DNA of 11,470 bases from Methanoregulaceae archaeon UBA288 (lineage in GTDB: Archaea; Halobacteriota; Methanomicrobia; Methanomicrobiales; Methanospirillaceae): positions 4,067-15,536 of the forward strand of contig DAEF01000197.1 of assembly GCA_002495225.1 (NCBI GenBank). The letters run 5' to 3'. Shown piece after piece: positions 1 to 5,423 of this stretch; the first letter of the stretch is position 1, and every line of letters starts with the position of its first letter. The position numbers and the translations under genes were made by a program. The notes beneath the pieces are model-generated. The model was given only the letters and a program-made list of their open reading frames with translations, made no database searches and was not told the origin of the DNA.

Positions 1-67
1 CAAAAAGAGCGGCACTGAGGTTCCACGCAGTGCCTTCGAGGCCGAGTACCTGACCGGTCGCCGGCAT
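1..67 (-). CDS. kae1: Kae1 (Kae1 or Kae1-Bud32), N-terminal fragment; runs off the window start
   Basis: Only the first 22 codons are inside the window. Reading the minus strand from the ATG at 67-65 gives MPATGQVLGLEGTAWNLSAA, and VLGxEGTAWNLSAA is the hallmark N-terminus of archaeal Kae1, the catalytic subunit of the KEOPS complex that makes the t6A modification at position 37 of ANN-decoding tRNAs. The ATG lies 8 bases after the S27ae stop, and S27ae followed by kae1 is a common euryarchaeal order, so it is very likely cotranscribed. No clear Shine-Dalgarno precedes the ATG. The true start could lie a few codons further in, since many homologues begin immediately before VLG. In many methanogens Kae1 is fused to the Bud32 kinase; whether that is so here cannot be seen. 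Confidence 0.85.
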   Translation of the reverse strand, partial: MPATGQVLGLEGTAWNLSAALF

Positions 68-75
68 CGATGGAA

Positions 76-264
76 CTATGCCTTGAATTCAGTATAGCCG
101 CAGCGGCCGCAGGCCGCGCGGTCCTCGTGTTCGGCCAGAACCACGCCGGCGCCGCACCGGGGGCAGTACCGGCGCTGGAGGATCGCCTTCTCGCCGTCGA
201 CCGTGAAGTAGGCCGACCGCTTGACCGAGACGCTCTCGGCCTTCTTGCCCTTCGCGGGAGCCAT
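76..264 (-). CDS. rps27ae: Small ribosomal subunit protein eS31 (S27ae)
   Basis: This 62-residue protein is the archaeal S27ae, a small zinc-ribbon component of the 30S subunit (archaea lack the ubiquitin fused to it in eukaryotes). The N-terminus is lysine-rich. The zinc ribbon is formed by C34-P-R-C37 and C52-G-R-C55, and the stretch YFTVDGEKAILQRRYCPRCG is typical of the family. The ATG at 264-262 directly abuts the TAG stop of S24e at 267-265, with no intervening base, so the two are translationally linked. S24e-S27ae-Kae1 is a conserved archaeal arrangement. Length and all four cysteines are normal. Confidence 0.96.
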   Translation of the reverse strand: MAPAKGKKAESVSVKRSAYFTVDGEKAILQRRYCPRCGAGVVLAEHEDRAACGRCGYTEFKA

Positions 265-558
265 CTAGGCCTCCTCGGCAGGCTTCGGCTGGCCCCGCAG
301 GGTGAGGTACTCGGACTCGGCGCGGTTCTTCGCCTCCTCCGTGTCGTAGATGCGGAGCATCCCCTCGGCCTTCATCATCCCGTAGCTCGTCGAGAGCGGG
401 CCGAGCACCGAGAGCTCCTCGGCGACGTTGTTCATGGCGCAGATCTTCCCGACGATCTCTTTTCTCGAAGGCGTCGGCCCGTCGTGCGTGAGGACGAACC
501 GCAGCTCCCGCCGGCTGAGGAGCTCGTTGCGGGTGTCCTGTACGATCTCAATCTCCAT
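265..558 (-). CDS. rps24e: Small ribosomal subunit protein eS24 (S24e)
   Basis: The 97-residue product begins MEIEIVQDTRNELLSRRELR and has the S24e core, including TPSRKEIVGKICAMNN (residues 29-44) and the basic/aromatic segment STSYGMMKAEGMLRIYD. The length matches archaeal S24e, a 30S protein shared with eukaryotes. The start is supported by GAGG at 568-565, six bases before the ATG. A TATA-like element at 596-589 lies about 33 bases upstream of the start codon, so this gene probably begins its own transcript in addition to read-through from the dephospho-CoA kinase gene, whose stop is 46 bases upstream. S27ae follows without a gap. Confidence 0.96.
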   Translation of the reverse strand: MEIEIVQDTRNELLSRRELRFVLTHDGPTPSRKEIVGKICAMNNVAEELSVLGPLSTSYGMMKAEGMLRIYDTEEAKNRAESEYLTLRGQPKPAEEA

Positions 559-564
559 CGATAT

Positions 565-597
565 CCTCTAGCTATATGAGAGCGGGTCTTATAAAAT
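565..597 (-). promoter_or_regulatory. Promoter (TATA box) and SD for S24e-S27ae-kae1
   Basis: In the 46-base gap between the dephospho-CoA kinase stop (605) and the S24e ATG (558), the minus strand reads ATTTTATAAG at 597-588. This is a good archaeal TATA box in an otherwise GC-rich neighbourhood. Transcription starting about 25 bases downstream would begin near 567-572, just before or within the TAGAGG Shine-Dalgarno (570-565). The leader would therefore be very short. The box position is read from sequence; promoter activity is inferred. Confidence 0.6.
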
Positions 598-604
598 GGC
601 CTGA

Positions 605-1093
605 TCACTCCTCGACGAAGAGGTCGAGGAGGGCACGGGCGAGCTCCCGCCGTTCCGGGTCGATCGTGGAGATCACGACCCCCGCCCCGGGCTGGCCGTA
701 CACGAGGGCCGCCCCGTCGGGGGCGGCGAGGGCGAGCGGGACGACGGCGAGGTCCTCCTCCCCGTCGACCACGATCAGGGCCGGCGGGTGCGCGAGCGCG
801 TCGCAGATCGCCGCCTCGAGCTCGTCCGTCAGGGTGGCTGCCGGGTTCGTCACGCAGAGGATCCGGGCCCCGGGCACCTCGACGGGGGGGACGGGGACGT
901 TTCGCTCGGTGAACCCGTCCACGACCGCGACGGCGGGAAGAAACCCTCCCGCGAGCAGCCCTGCCGTGACCACGTCGCCGACCGAGAGCACCGTCCGCCC
1001 TTCGAGGACGTAGCGGGCCGCGTCGATCGACGGGTAGAGCCGTCCGTACGGGGCCTGGAAGGCGGCCCGGTGCTCTGCGGGGAGGCGGCGCAT
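605..1093 (-). CDS. GTP-dependent dephospho-CoA kinase (DUF359 family)
   Basis: The 162-residue protein belongs to the archaeal DUF359 family, shown in Thermococcus to be a GTP-dependent dephospho-CoA kinase that phosphorylates the ribose 3'-OH in the last step of coenzyme A synthesis. It is unrelated to bacterial CoaE. Conserved elements are SVGDVVTAGLL (D40, T43), the VVDG/TERN region (58-65), TNPAATLTDEL (82-92), DGEEDLAVVPL (110-120) and the YGQPGAGVVI end motif (132-141). The reading frame stays open upstream to 1312, but that part lies over spt4 in another frame. The proper start is the ATG at 1093-1091, which overlaps the spt4 stop as TGATG and has AAGG seven bases upstream. The neighbourhood (rpoE, spt4, DUF359, S24e, S27ae) is conserved in Euryarchaeota. 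Confidence 0.9.
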   Translation of the reverse strand: MRRLPAEHRAAFQAPYGRLYPSIDAARYVLEGRTVLSVGDVVTAGLLAGGFLPAVAVVDGFTERNVPVPPVEVPGARILCVTNPAATLTDELEAAICDALAHPPALIVVDGEEDLAVVPLALAAPDGAALVYGQPGAGVVISTIDPERRELARALLDLFVEE

Positions 1094-1302
1094 CACCGGA
1101 CCTTCAGCGCGTACCGTCCGGCCGTGTCGATGTTGATCTTCTTCGCGATCTCGGAGCGGCGCGGGTCGATGACGACCAGGTACCCGGACCAGTCGGTCGA
1201 GAAGTTCGATGTGCCGCACCGCATGCACGATTCGCCGTCGACGACGGCGTGGCACTCGCGGCAGACCCGGGGAAGGACCTTCTCGCGGCGGCGAGCCACC
1301 AT
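1093..1302 (-). CDS. spt4: Transcription elongation factor Spt4 (RpoE'')
   Basis: The 69-residue protein is the archaeal Spt4 zinc-finger protein, formerly called RNA polymerase subunit E''. It pairs with Spt5/NusG on the polymerase clamp to promote processive elongation. Zinc ligands are C14-R-E-C17 and C26-M-R-C29, followed by the family block TSNFSTDWSGYLVVIDP and the C-terminal SEIAKKINIDTAGRYALKV. The N-terminus (MVARRREKVLP) is slightly longer than in several homologues, which start just before the first CxxC. The ATG at 1302-1300 overlaps the rpoE stop as TGATG, and the same overlap joins the stop to the dephospho-CoA kinase, so all three are coupled. Confidence 0.95.
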   Translation of the reverse strand: MVARRREKVLPRVCRECHAVVDGESCMRCGTSNFSTDWSGYLVVIDPRRSEIAKKINIDTAGRYALKVR

Positions 1303-1883
1303 CAGCGGTCACCCCGGCGTTCCTTCTCCTCGCGCTCTTCGCGGAGCTCGTCCTCGAGCCAGGCGTCCGTCCCCAGGCCCGTCTGGCGCATGGTCAGCCC
1401 GATCTTCGAGTCGCGTGGCTCCCGCTCGTTCAGGGAGAGCGTGACGACCCGGACCCGGACGCGGTCCCCGACCGTGATGGAGCGGCCCGACTCCTTGCAG
1501 ACCAGCCGGCCGTTCCCCTCGTCGTAGGTGATGAACTCGTCCGAGATCTGGCTGACGTGCAGCATCGCGTCGATCGGCCCGAGGCTGATGAACGAGCCGA
1601 AGCTCGTTGTCTCGACCACGAGCCCCTCCAGCACCTCCTGCAGGGACAGGCGGAGGGCGAGGGCTTCGAAGACGACGTCGTAGTAGATCGCCCCGTCTCC
1701 CGGCACCAGCTCGCCCTGCCCCACGTCGAGCACCCTTGTCACGGCGATGAAGATCCCGATCTCCTTGTCGATGCTTCCCTCGAGCTGCTCCTGCAGCACG
1801 TCCAGGATAACGAGCTCCAGGTCCTCGCCCAGCCTGTGGGGGGGCACCCGGACCTTGTCCTCGAGTTTCAGTCGATAATACAT
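1302..1883 (-). CDS. rpoE: DNA-directed RNA polymerase subunit Rpo7 (RpoE, Rpb7-like)
   Basis: The 193-residue protein is the archaeal counterpart of eukaryotic Rpb7. With Rpo4 it forms the polymerase stalk, which assists open-complex formation and binds nascent RNA. Residues 1-80 form the tip domain, beginning MYYRLKLEDKVRVPP, with IDKEIGIFIAVTRVLDVGQG and the GAIYYDVVFEAL strand. Residues 82-165 are an S1/OB RNA-binding domain (EGLVVETTSFGSFISLGPID, then SKIGLTMRQ). The tail from 172 is highly charged and helical. The start is supported by GAGGT six bases before the ATG. It lies 16 bases after the PIN-domain gene and overlaps spt4 by one base. Confidence 0.96.
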   Translation of the reverse strand: MYYRLKLEDKVRVPPHRLGEDLELVILDVLQEQLEGSIDKEIGIFIAVTRVLDVGQGELVPGDGAIYYDVVFEALALRLSLQEVLEGLVVETTSFGSFISLGPIDAMLHVSQISDEFITYDEGNGRLVCKESGRSITVGDRVRVRVVTLSLNEREPRDSKIGLTMRQTGLGTDAWLEDELREEREEKERRGDR

Positions 1884-1899
1884 GGCTCTACCTCTCTCC

Positions 1900-2280
1900 T
1901 CATCTTCTCTCCAGCGTGACCCGTCGGGGGCCGCGCAGCGCGATCACGGGAACGCCGTCCCGGAGCAGCACCTGCCGGAGCGCGCGGTCGCTCGTCGCGA
2001 CCATGCAGTCGTGGTCGAGTGCGTACCGTGCGATGCCGGCGTCGACCGTCCTCTCGGTACCGCCGAGCGGCTCCTCGCTGCAGCCAGCTGCGAGCGAGAG
2101 GCCGAAACGGGCCGCGGCCCCGCGGCGCCCGTGCATGCGGGCGATCCCCGCGAGCTCCGCCCGGACCTCGGTCGGGACGACCGGGTCGAAGGCCCCGACC
2201 AGCCCCTGCACCTCGGAGAAGAGGTCAACTCCCTGCTCGAGCGGCATCATCAGTGCGTTCGCGTCGAAGAGCACCCTCAC
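1900..2280 (-). CDS. PIN-domain nuclease, FCF1/COG1412-like, in the aIF2-gamma operon
   Basis: The 126-residue product is a PIN-domain protein. Its acidic metal-binding set is visible: D6 in VLFDANALMMPLE, E42 in PTEVRAEL, D80 in ERTVDAGIARYAL and D98 in VATSDRAL. The archaeal family with this appearance and location is related to eukaryotic Fcf1/Utp24, an endonuclease of small-subunit rRNA processing, so a role in rRNA or other RNA cleavage is likely but inferred. The reading frame extends upstream inside aIF2-gamma, but the sensible start is GTG at 2280-2278, which overlaps the aIF2-gamma stop as GTGA. There is no antitoxin partner, so the gene is unlikely to be a VapC-type toxin. Confidence 0.82.
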   Translation of the reverse strand: MRVLFDANALMMPLEQGVDLFSEVQGLVGAFDPVVPTEVRAELAGIARMHGRRGAAARFGLSLAAGCSEEPLGGTERTVDAGIARYALDHDCMVATSDRALRQVLLRDGVPVIALRGPRRVTLERR

Positions 2281-3503
2281 TCGGTGAGGACGCCCATCCC
2301 GATCAGCCGCCACCGCGCCCCGACCTGCCTGCTGATCGCGATCCGGGCGCCGACCGCGGCGCAGACAGGCCGCTTCAGTTGCATCTCGACCCCATCCTTC
2401 CGCGTCCCGATCACCACGCCGACCGTGACCGCGGTCCCCACCGAGAGCATCAGGGGCTCGTGGTGCTTCAGCGGCTCGATCGCCAGCTCGCTCGTCGCGC
2501 CCACGACCCGCTCCATCAGGGTTACTTTGAACCGGAGTTTGTCCCAAACCGGCGGCAGCGAGCCTGGATAGCCGGCCACCTGGCCGGCCAGCGCGTCCGA
2601 CTTGGTCAGGGCCGGGTCGAGCTTGGTGGCGACGCCGAGCAGCCCGCCCGGCGTGGCGTCCACGAGCTTCTTCGAGCCCATGTTGATGGAGGTGATCTTG
2701 GTCTCCACCGGCTCCCAGCGGCCGGGATGGACCTGCCGGCCAGGCCGGATCTCGATGTCGTCGCCCTCGTGGAGCACGCCATGGAGCAGGGAGCCGCCGA
2801 TCACCCCGCCCCGGATGTCCTTCCACGAAGCGCCGGGCTTGTTGATGTCGAACGAGCGGGCGACCAGCATCAGGGGGGGGGCGTCCGGGTCCCGCTCGGC
2901 CGTCGGGATCGTCGCGTCAATGGCCTCGATGAGGTACCCGATGTTGATCCCCTTCTGGGCGGAGATCGGGACGATCGGGGCTCCCTCGGCGATCGTGCCC
3001 TTGATGAACTCGCGGATCTGGTTGTAGTGCTCGATGGCGACCTTCTGCGAGACCACGTCGATCTTGTTCTGGACGATCACGATCCTCTTGATCCCGACCA
3101 GCTCGAGCGCCATCAGGTGCTCCTTCGTCTGGGGCTGGGGGCAGGGCTCGTTTGCCGAGATGACGAGCATGGCCCCGTCCATCAGGGCCGAGCCCGAGAG
3201 CATGGTCGCCATCAGGGTCTCGTGCCCGGGCGCATCCACGAACGAGACCGATCGGAACGGCACGGCCTCGCCGCCACAGACCGGACAGGTCGCAGACGTC
3301 GTATTTGCGTCGCTCCCCTCGCACTGGGGACAGCGATAGAAGGTGGCATCGGCGTACCCGAGCCGGATCGAGATGCCCCGCTTGATCTCCTCCGAGTGCC
3401 GGTCGGTCCAGGCGCCCGTAAGCGAGTTGACGAGCGTGGTCTTTCCGTGGTCCACGTGGCCCACGACTCCGATATTAACGCTCGGGATGGTTACATCATC
3501 CAA
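2277..3503 (-). CDS. eif2g: Translation initiation factor aIF2 subunit gamma
   Basis: The 408-residue GTPase is the core of heterotrimeric aIF2, which carries initiator Met-tRNA to the small subunit and protects mRNA 5' ends. The G1 motif is GHVDHGKT (15-22), switch I is followed by a zinc knuckle C58-P-Q-C61 and C73-P-V-C76, G3 is DAPGHE (90-95), G4 is NKID (146-149), and G5 lies in VPISAQKG. Domains II and III follow (PLMLVARSFDINKPG; GVVIGTRKDGVEMQLKRPVC). There is no in-frame ATG upstream of the conserved SVNIGVVGHVDHGKTT; the frame starts at TTG (3503-3501) nine bases after GGAGGT, with an in-frame TAG at 3521-3519. A TTG start is therefore the best call. It leads the operon and overlaps the PIN gene by four bases. 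Confidence 0.97.
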   Translation of the reverse strand: MDDVTIPSVNIGVVGHVDHGKTTLVNSLTGAWTDRHSEEIKRGISIRLGYADATFYRCPQCEGSDANTTSATCPVCGGEAVPFRSVSFVDAPGHETLMATMLSGSALMDGAMLVISANEPCPQPQTKEHLMALELVGIKRIVIVQNKIDVVSQKVAIEHYNQIREFIKGTIAEGAPIVPISAQKGINIGYLIEAIDATIPTAERDPDAPPLMLVARSFDINKPGASWKDIRGGVIGGSLLHGVLHEGDDIEIRPGRQVHPGRWEPVETKITSINMGSKKLVDATPGGLLGVATKLDPALTKSDALAGQVAGYPGSLPPVWDKLRFKVTLMERVVGATSELAIEPLKHHEPLMLSVGTAVTVGVVIGTRKDGVEMQLKRPVCAAVGARIAISRQVGARWRLIGMGVLTE

Positions 3504-3512
3504 AAGTCTCGA

Positions 3513-3549
3513 ACCTCCCTACTGTATGTATATCGATCCTACTTATATG
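3513..3549 (-). promoter_or_regulatory. Promoter (TATA box) and strong SD for the aIF2-gamma operon
   Basis: On the minus strand a TATA box CATATAAG lies at 3549-3542, and GGAGGT lies at 3518-3513. Transcription about 25 bases downstream of the TATA box would start near 3520, immediately before the Shine-Dalgarno. The SD fixes the TTG start codon of aIF2-gamma (nine-base spacing). The nearby ATGATG at 3499-3494 is out of frame. The box and SD are seen directly; promoter activity is inferred from archaeal promoter geometry. Confidence 0.65.
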
Positions 3550-3609
3550 TGGTGTCATGCATAATGGCCGCCTCGGAGCGAGGAACTGGCTGCGATCGGT
3601 TGGCTGTCA

Positions 3610-3643
3610 TACGAAGTGTTACGGAATCCGAAATTACTTCGTA
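3610..3643. promoter_or_regulatory. Inverted repeat, candidate NikR operator
   Basis: TACGAAGT (3610-3617) and ACTTCGTA (3636-3643) form a perfect 8-bp inverted repeat separated by 18 bases. A smaller palindrome, CGGAATCCG (3622-3630), lies at its centre. The right arm ends two bases before the nikR TATA-like element (3646-3653), so a protein bound here would block TBP/TFB at the nikR promoter. NikR is a tetramer that binds long spaced inverted repeats, so autoregulation is the simplest reading. GTGTTAC at 3616-3622, overlapping the left arm, resembles NikR half-sites described in some bacteria. Binding itself is inferred. Confidence 0.5.
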
Positions 3644-3645
3644 AT

Positions 3646-3653
3646 ATTTAATA
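3646..3653 (+). promoter_or_regulatory. nikR: TATA-like element of nikR
   Basis: ATTTAATA at 3646-3653 is the only AT-rich block close upstream of nikR. Its centre is about 28 bases before the ATG, which would place the transcription start only one or two bases upstream of the ATG, giving an essentially leaderless mRNA. A GGAG at 3671-3674 is only three bases from the ATG, so its use as an SD is doubtful. Confidence 0.45.
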
Positions 3654-3677
3654 CCGGATCCCGTCAAACCGGAGAGC

Positions 3678-4094
3678 ATGGAGAACGAGCTCTCACGGAT
3701 CGGCATCTCGCTGCCGAAGAGCCTGCTCGACCGGTTCGACGAGATCATCACGGCGCGCGGGTACTCGTCCCGGTCCGAGGGAATTCGGGACGCGATCCGG
3801 AACTACATCACCTATTACCGGTGGATGTCGGACGTCAAGGGCGAACGGCAGGGCGTGATCACCATGATCTACGACCACGACCAGCGCGGGCTCCTGCCGG
3901 TCCTGACCGACATCCAGCACGAGTACCGGTCGATCGTCCAGGCCACACTCCACTCGCACGTGACCGAGAGCCGCTGCCTTGAGGTCGTGCTCCTTCACGG
4001 CGATGCCGCCCAGCTCAAGGCGCTGGCCGAGAAGTTGATGTCGCAGAAGGGCGTGGAGTCGGTCAAGCTGACGACGATCGCGATCGAGGAGTGA
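3678..4094 (+). CDS. nikR: Nickel-responsive transcriptional regulator NikR
   Basis: The 138-residue protein has NikR architecture: an N-terminal ribbon-helix-helix DNA-binding domain (residues 4-48, with RIGISLPKSLLDRFDEII and YSSRSEGIRDAIRNYI) and a C-terminal ACT-like nickel-binding tetramerisation domain. The high-affinity Ni site is complete: H81, H92, H94 and C100 match E. coli H76, H87, H89 and C95 with identical spacing. Nickel matters to methanogens for cofactor F430, hydrogenases and CODH; holo-NikR usually represses nickel uptake. No nickel transporter is in the window, so its targets lie elsewhere, plus probably itself through the inverted repeat upstream. It is the only plus-strand gene, divergent from aIF2-gamma and convergent with the DUF2098 gene. 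Confidence 0.95.
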   Translation: MENELSRIGISLPKSLLDRFDEIITARGYSSRSEGIRDAIRNYITYYRWMSDVKGERQGVITMIYDHDQRGLLPVLTDIQHEYRSIVQATLHSHVTESRCLEVVLLHGDAAQLKALAEKLMSQKGVESVKLTTIAIEE

Positions 4095-4110
4095 GGGGTC
4101 TTTCAGCCCC
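4095..4110. terminator. Weak hairpin between convergent nikR and DUF2098 genes
   Basis: GGGG at 4095-4098 and CCCC at 4107-4110 can pair across an eight-base loop containing TTT, exactly at the junction of the two convergent genes; the DUF2098 stop codon lies inside it. It could act as a shared termination or stability element. The stem is short and there is no poly-T run on either strand, so this is a tentative call. Confidence 0.2.
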
Positions 4111-4393
4111 CGCCTTCGCACCGGTTGCCGAGGTCGATCTGCCCCCCGTCCGTCCGGTAGATCCCCTCGCGGTCGCGCCGGAGCTGCTCCTCGAGATCCT
4201 CGACGATCTCCTCCCGCCGCCGTTCGCGAACCGCGCCGGCCGGCACGAGCTGGTCGAGCCGGTACAGAAGGCCGGTCGTGTCGAGCACGGCGTAGGTCTC
4301 TCCCCCGATGGCCTGGACCGCGGTCACGGTCCCGATCGTCCCAGTCCGGGCATAGCGGGCGCGCGTGCCGATGGCAACCTCTCCAGTGTCCAT
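4103..4393 (-). CDS. DUF2098 family protein, function unknown
   Basis: This 96-residue protein matches the small DUF2098 family, known mainly from methanogens. The characteristic part is a beta-rich N-terminal half: GTRARYARTGTIGTVTAVQA, then GETYAVLDTTGLLYRLDQLVP (about 30-52), resembling an SH3-like/KOW-type barrel. The C-terminal third (55-80) is highly charged and probably helical (RERRREEIVEDLEEQLRRD). There are no membrane segments or obvious catalytic residues, and the function is unknown. The ATG at 4393-4391 has GGAG three bases upstream. The gene converges on nikR with eight bases between stop codons; a functional link to nickel is only a guess. Confidence 0.8.
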   Translation of the reverse strand: MDTGEVAIGTRARYARTGTIGTVTAVQAIGGETYAVLDTTGLLYRLDQLVPAGAVRERRREEIVEDLEEQLRRDREGIYRTDGGQIDLGNRCEGGG

Positions 4394-4417
4394 GCACTCC
4401 GGTACGGGGCCCGCCCC

Positions 4418-4425
4418 GATAAACC
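4418..4425 (-). promoter_or_regulatory. Possible TATA element for the DUF2098 gene
   Basis: GGTTTATC on the minus strand (4425-4418) is the only AT-rich patch in the 42-base gap between the HDAC-family stop and the DUF2098 start. Its centre lies about 28 bases upstream of the ATG, as expected for a near-leaderless archaeal transcript. The match is weak, and read-through from the upstream gene is equally possible. Confidence 0.3.
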
Positions 4426-4435
4426 TTCTGCCTGC

Positions 4436-5416
4436 CTACCCGGTCAGCCGGCGAAGCGCCGCCACGACCTCGTACGTGGACCGGCGGGGCGCCCTTGCGG
4501 CCGGTGCGAACGGGACGCCGATCAGGGCCTGGAGAATCGCCTCGACGCCCCGTTGCTGGGACGGCCCGTACCCGCCCTCGAGCACCAGGGCGAGGTGCGT
4601 GCCGAGCGCGTCGACGAGCTGCGTGGTGAGGGAGCCGTAGTCGGCCGGCCGGAGGCAGAGCGAGCCCTTCGGGTCGTCGGCGAGCATGTCCTGGCCGGCT
4701 GAGACGATCACGAGCCCCGGGTCGTGGGCGAGGATGGCCGGCACGAAGGCCTCGTCCAGGACGTACTCGATATCGGCCAGGGCCGCGCCGGGTGCGAGCG
4801 GGGCGTTCAGGGTGAACCCCTTCCCCTCCCCCTCGCCGATCTCGTCGACCCAGCCGCTCCCCGGGAACTCGGCCTGCTGGTGGACCGAGCAGAAGAGGAC
4901 CCGGTCCGAGGCGTAGAAGATCTCCTGCGTGCCGTTGCCGTGGTGGAGGTCCCAGTCCAGGATCGCGACCCGCTCGATCCCCGCCTCGAGGGCCGCGGCA
5001 GCCGCGACGGCCGCGTTGTTGAAGATGCAGAACCCCATGGCCCGGTCGCGGGTCGCGTGGTGACCGGGGGGGCGGACCAGGGCGAAGCAGTGCTCGCCCT
5101 GGAGCGCGTGCCCCGCGGCCGCCATGGACGAGCCGGCCGCGAACGCGGCGACCTCGAAGGTCCCCGGGCCGATGTAGGTGTCGGCCGAGAGGAACGAGAC
5201 GCCGTTGATCCTCGAGAGGGCCGCGACCTCGCGGACGTATCCCGCGTCGTGGACCCGGGCCAGGTCCTCGAACGACGCGGCAACGGCGGGCCGGCGGAGA
5301 ATCCCGTCGGGGATGACGCGTTCGATCGCCTCGAGCCGGCCCCGGTTCTCGTCGTGCCCGGCCAGGTGGTGGCGCGAGAAGATCGGGTCGGCGATCACCG
5401 AGCAGGAATGCCGCAT
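4436..5416 (-). CDS. Histone deacetylase family (AcuC/HdaH-like) zinc amidohydrolase
   Basis: The 326-residue protein spans the full histone-deacetylase/acetylpolyamine-amidohydrolase/AcuC fold. Visible motifs are the N-terminal HDENRGRLEAI (21-31), RPPGHHATRDRAMGFCIFNN (115-134) with catalytic H119/H120, DWDLHHGNGTQ (154-164) with zinc ligands D156 and H158, SAGQDMLADDPKG (239-251) with zinc ligand D243, and LEGGYG (279-284) with transition-state Y283. All catalytic residues are present, so it should be an active Zn-dependent deacetylase; Q242 replaces the usual Phe of SAGFD. Candidate substrates in archaea include acetyl-lysine in Alba or histones, acetylpolyamines, and N-acetylated small molecules. 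It starts seven bases after the glycosyltransferase stop, with GAGGA four bases before the ATG, so the two are coupled. Confidence 0.9.
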   Translation of the reverse strand: MRHSCSVIADPIFSRHHLAGHDENRGRLEAIERVIPDGILRRPAVAASFEDLARVHDAGYVREVAALSRINGVSFLSADTYIGPGTFEVAAFAAGSSMAAAGHALQGEHCFALVRPPGHHATRDRAMGFCIFNNAAVAAAAALEAGIERVAILDWDLHHGNGTQEIFYASDRVLFCSVHQQAEFPGSGWVDEIGEGEGKGFTLNAPLAPGAALADIEYVLDEAFVPAILAHDPGLVIVSAGQDMLADDPKGSLCLRPADYGSLTTQLVDALGTHLALVLEGGYGPSQQRGVEAILQALIGVPFAPAARAPRRSTYEVVAALRRLTG

Positions 5417-5423
5417 ACGTTCC

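Noticed and set aside
1..75. Possible tRNA gene at the window start
   Set aside because: GGTTCCACGCAGTGCC vaguely resembles a T-arm, but the minus strand encodes the Kae1 N-terminus (VLGLEGTAWNLSAA) and no cloverleaf can be drawn.
1094..1312. N-terminal extension of the dephospho-CoA kinase frame
   Set aside because: The extra residues overlay spt4 in another frame and are arginine-rich; family similarity begins at the ATG at 1093.
1900..2280. PIN gene as a VapC toxin of a toxin-antitoxin pair
   Set aside because: No small antitoxin frame lies next to it, and it is embedded by overlap in a conserved housekeeping operon.
2571..2588. Perfect hairpin GCCGGCCA-CC-TGGCCGGC
   Set aside because: It lies within aIF2-gamma, encoding conserved protein sequence (GQVAGYPG), and is not followed by a T-run, so it is most likely codon-driven.
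2873..2881. Run of nine G (nine C on the coding strand) in aIF2-gamma
   Set aside because: It could suggest slippage or a sequencing error, but the frame is intact on both sides and gives the expected PPLMLVARSF, so no phase variation or frameshift is supported.
3607..3612. TCATAC, identical to an E. coli NikR half-site
   Set aside because: There is no matching GTATGA at the proper spacing, and a 6-base match is expected by chance; the longer inverted repeat at 3610-3643 is better supported.
2019..3644. 541-residue plus-strand open frame
   Set aside because: It is antisense to the PIN and aIF2-gamma genes, whose conserved motifs are unambiguous; composition is that of a GC shadow.
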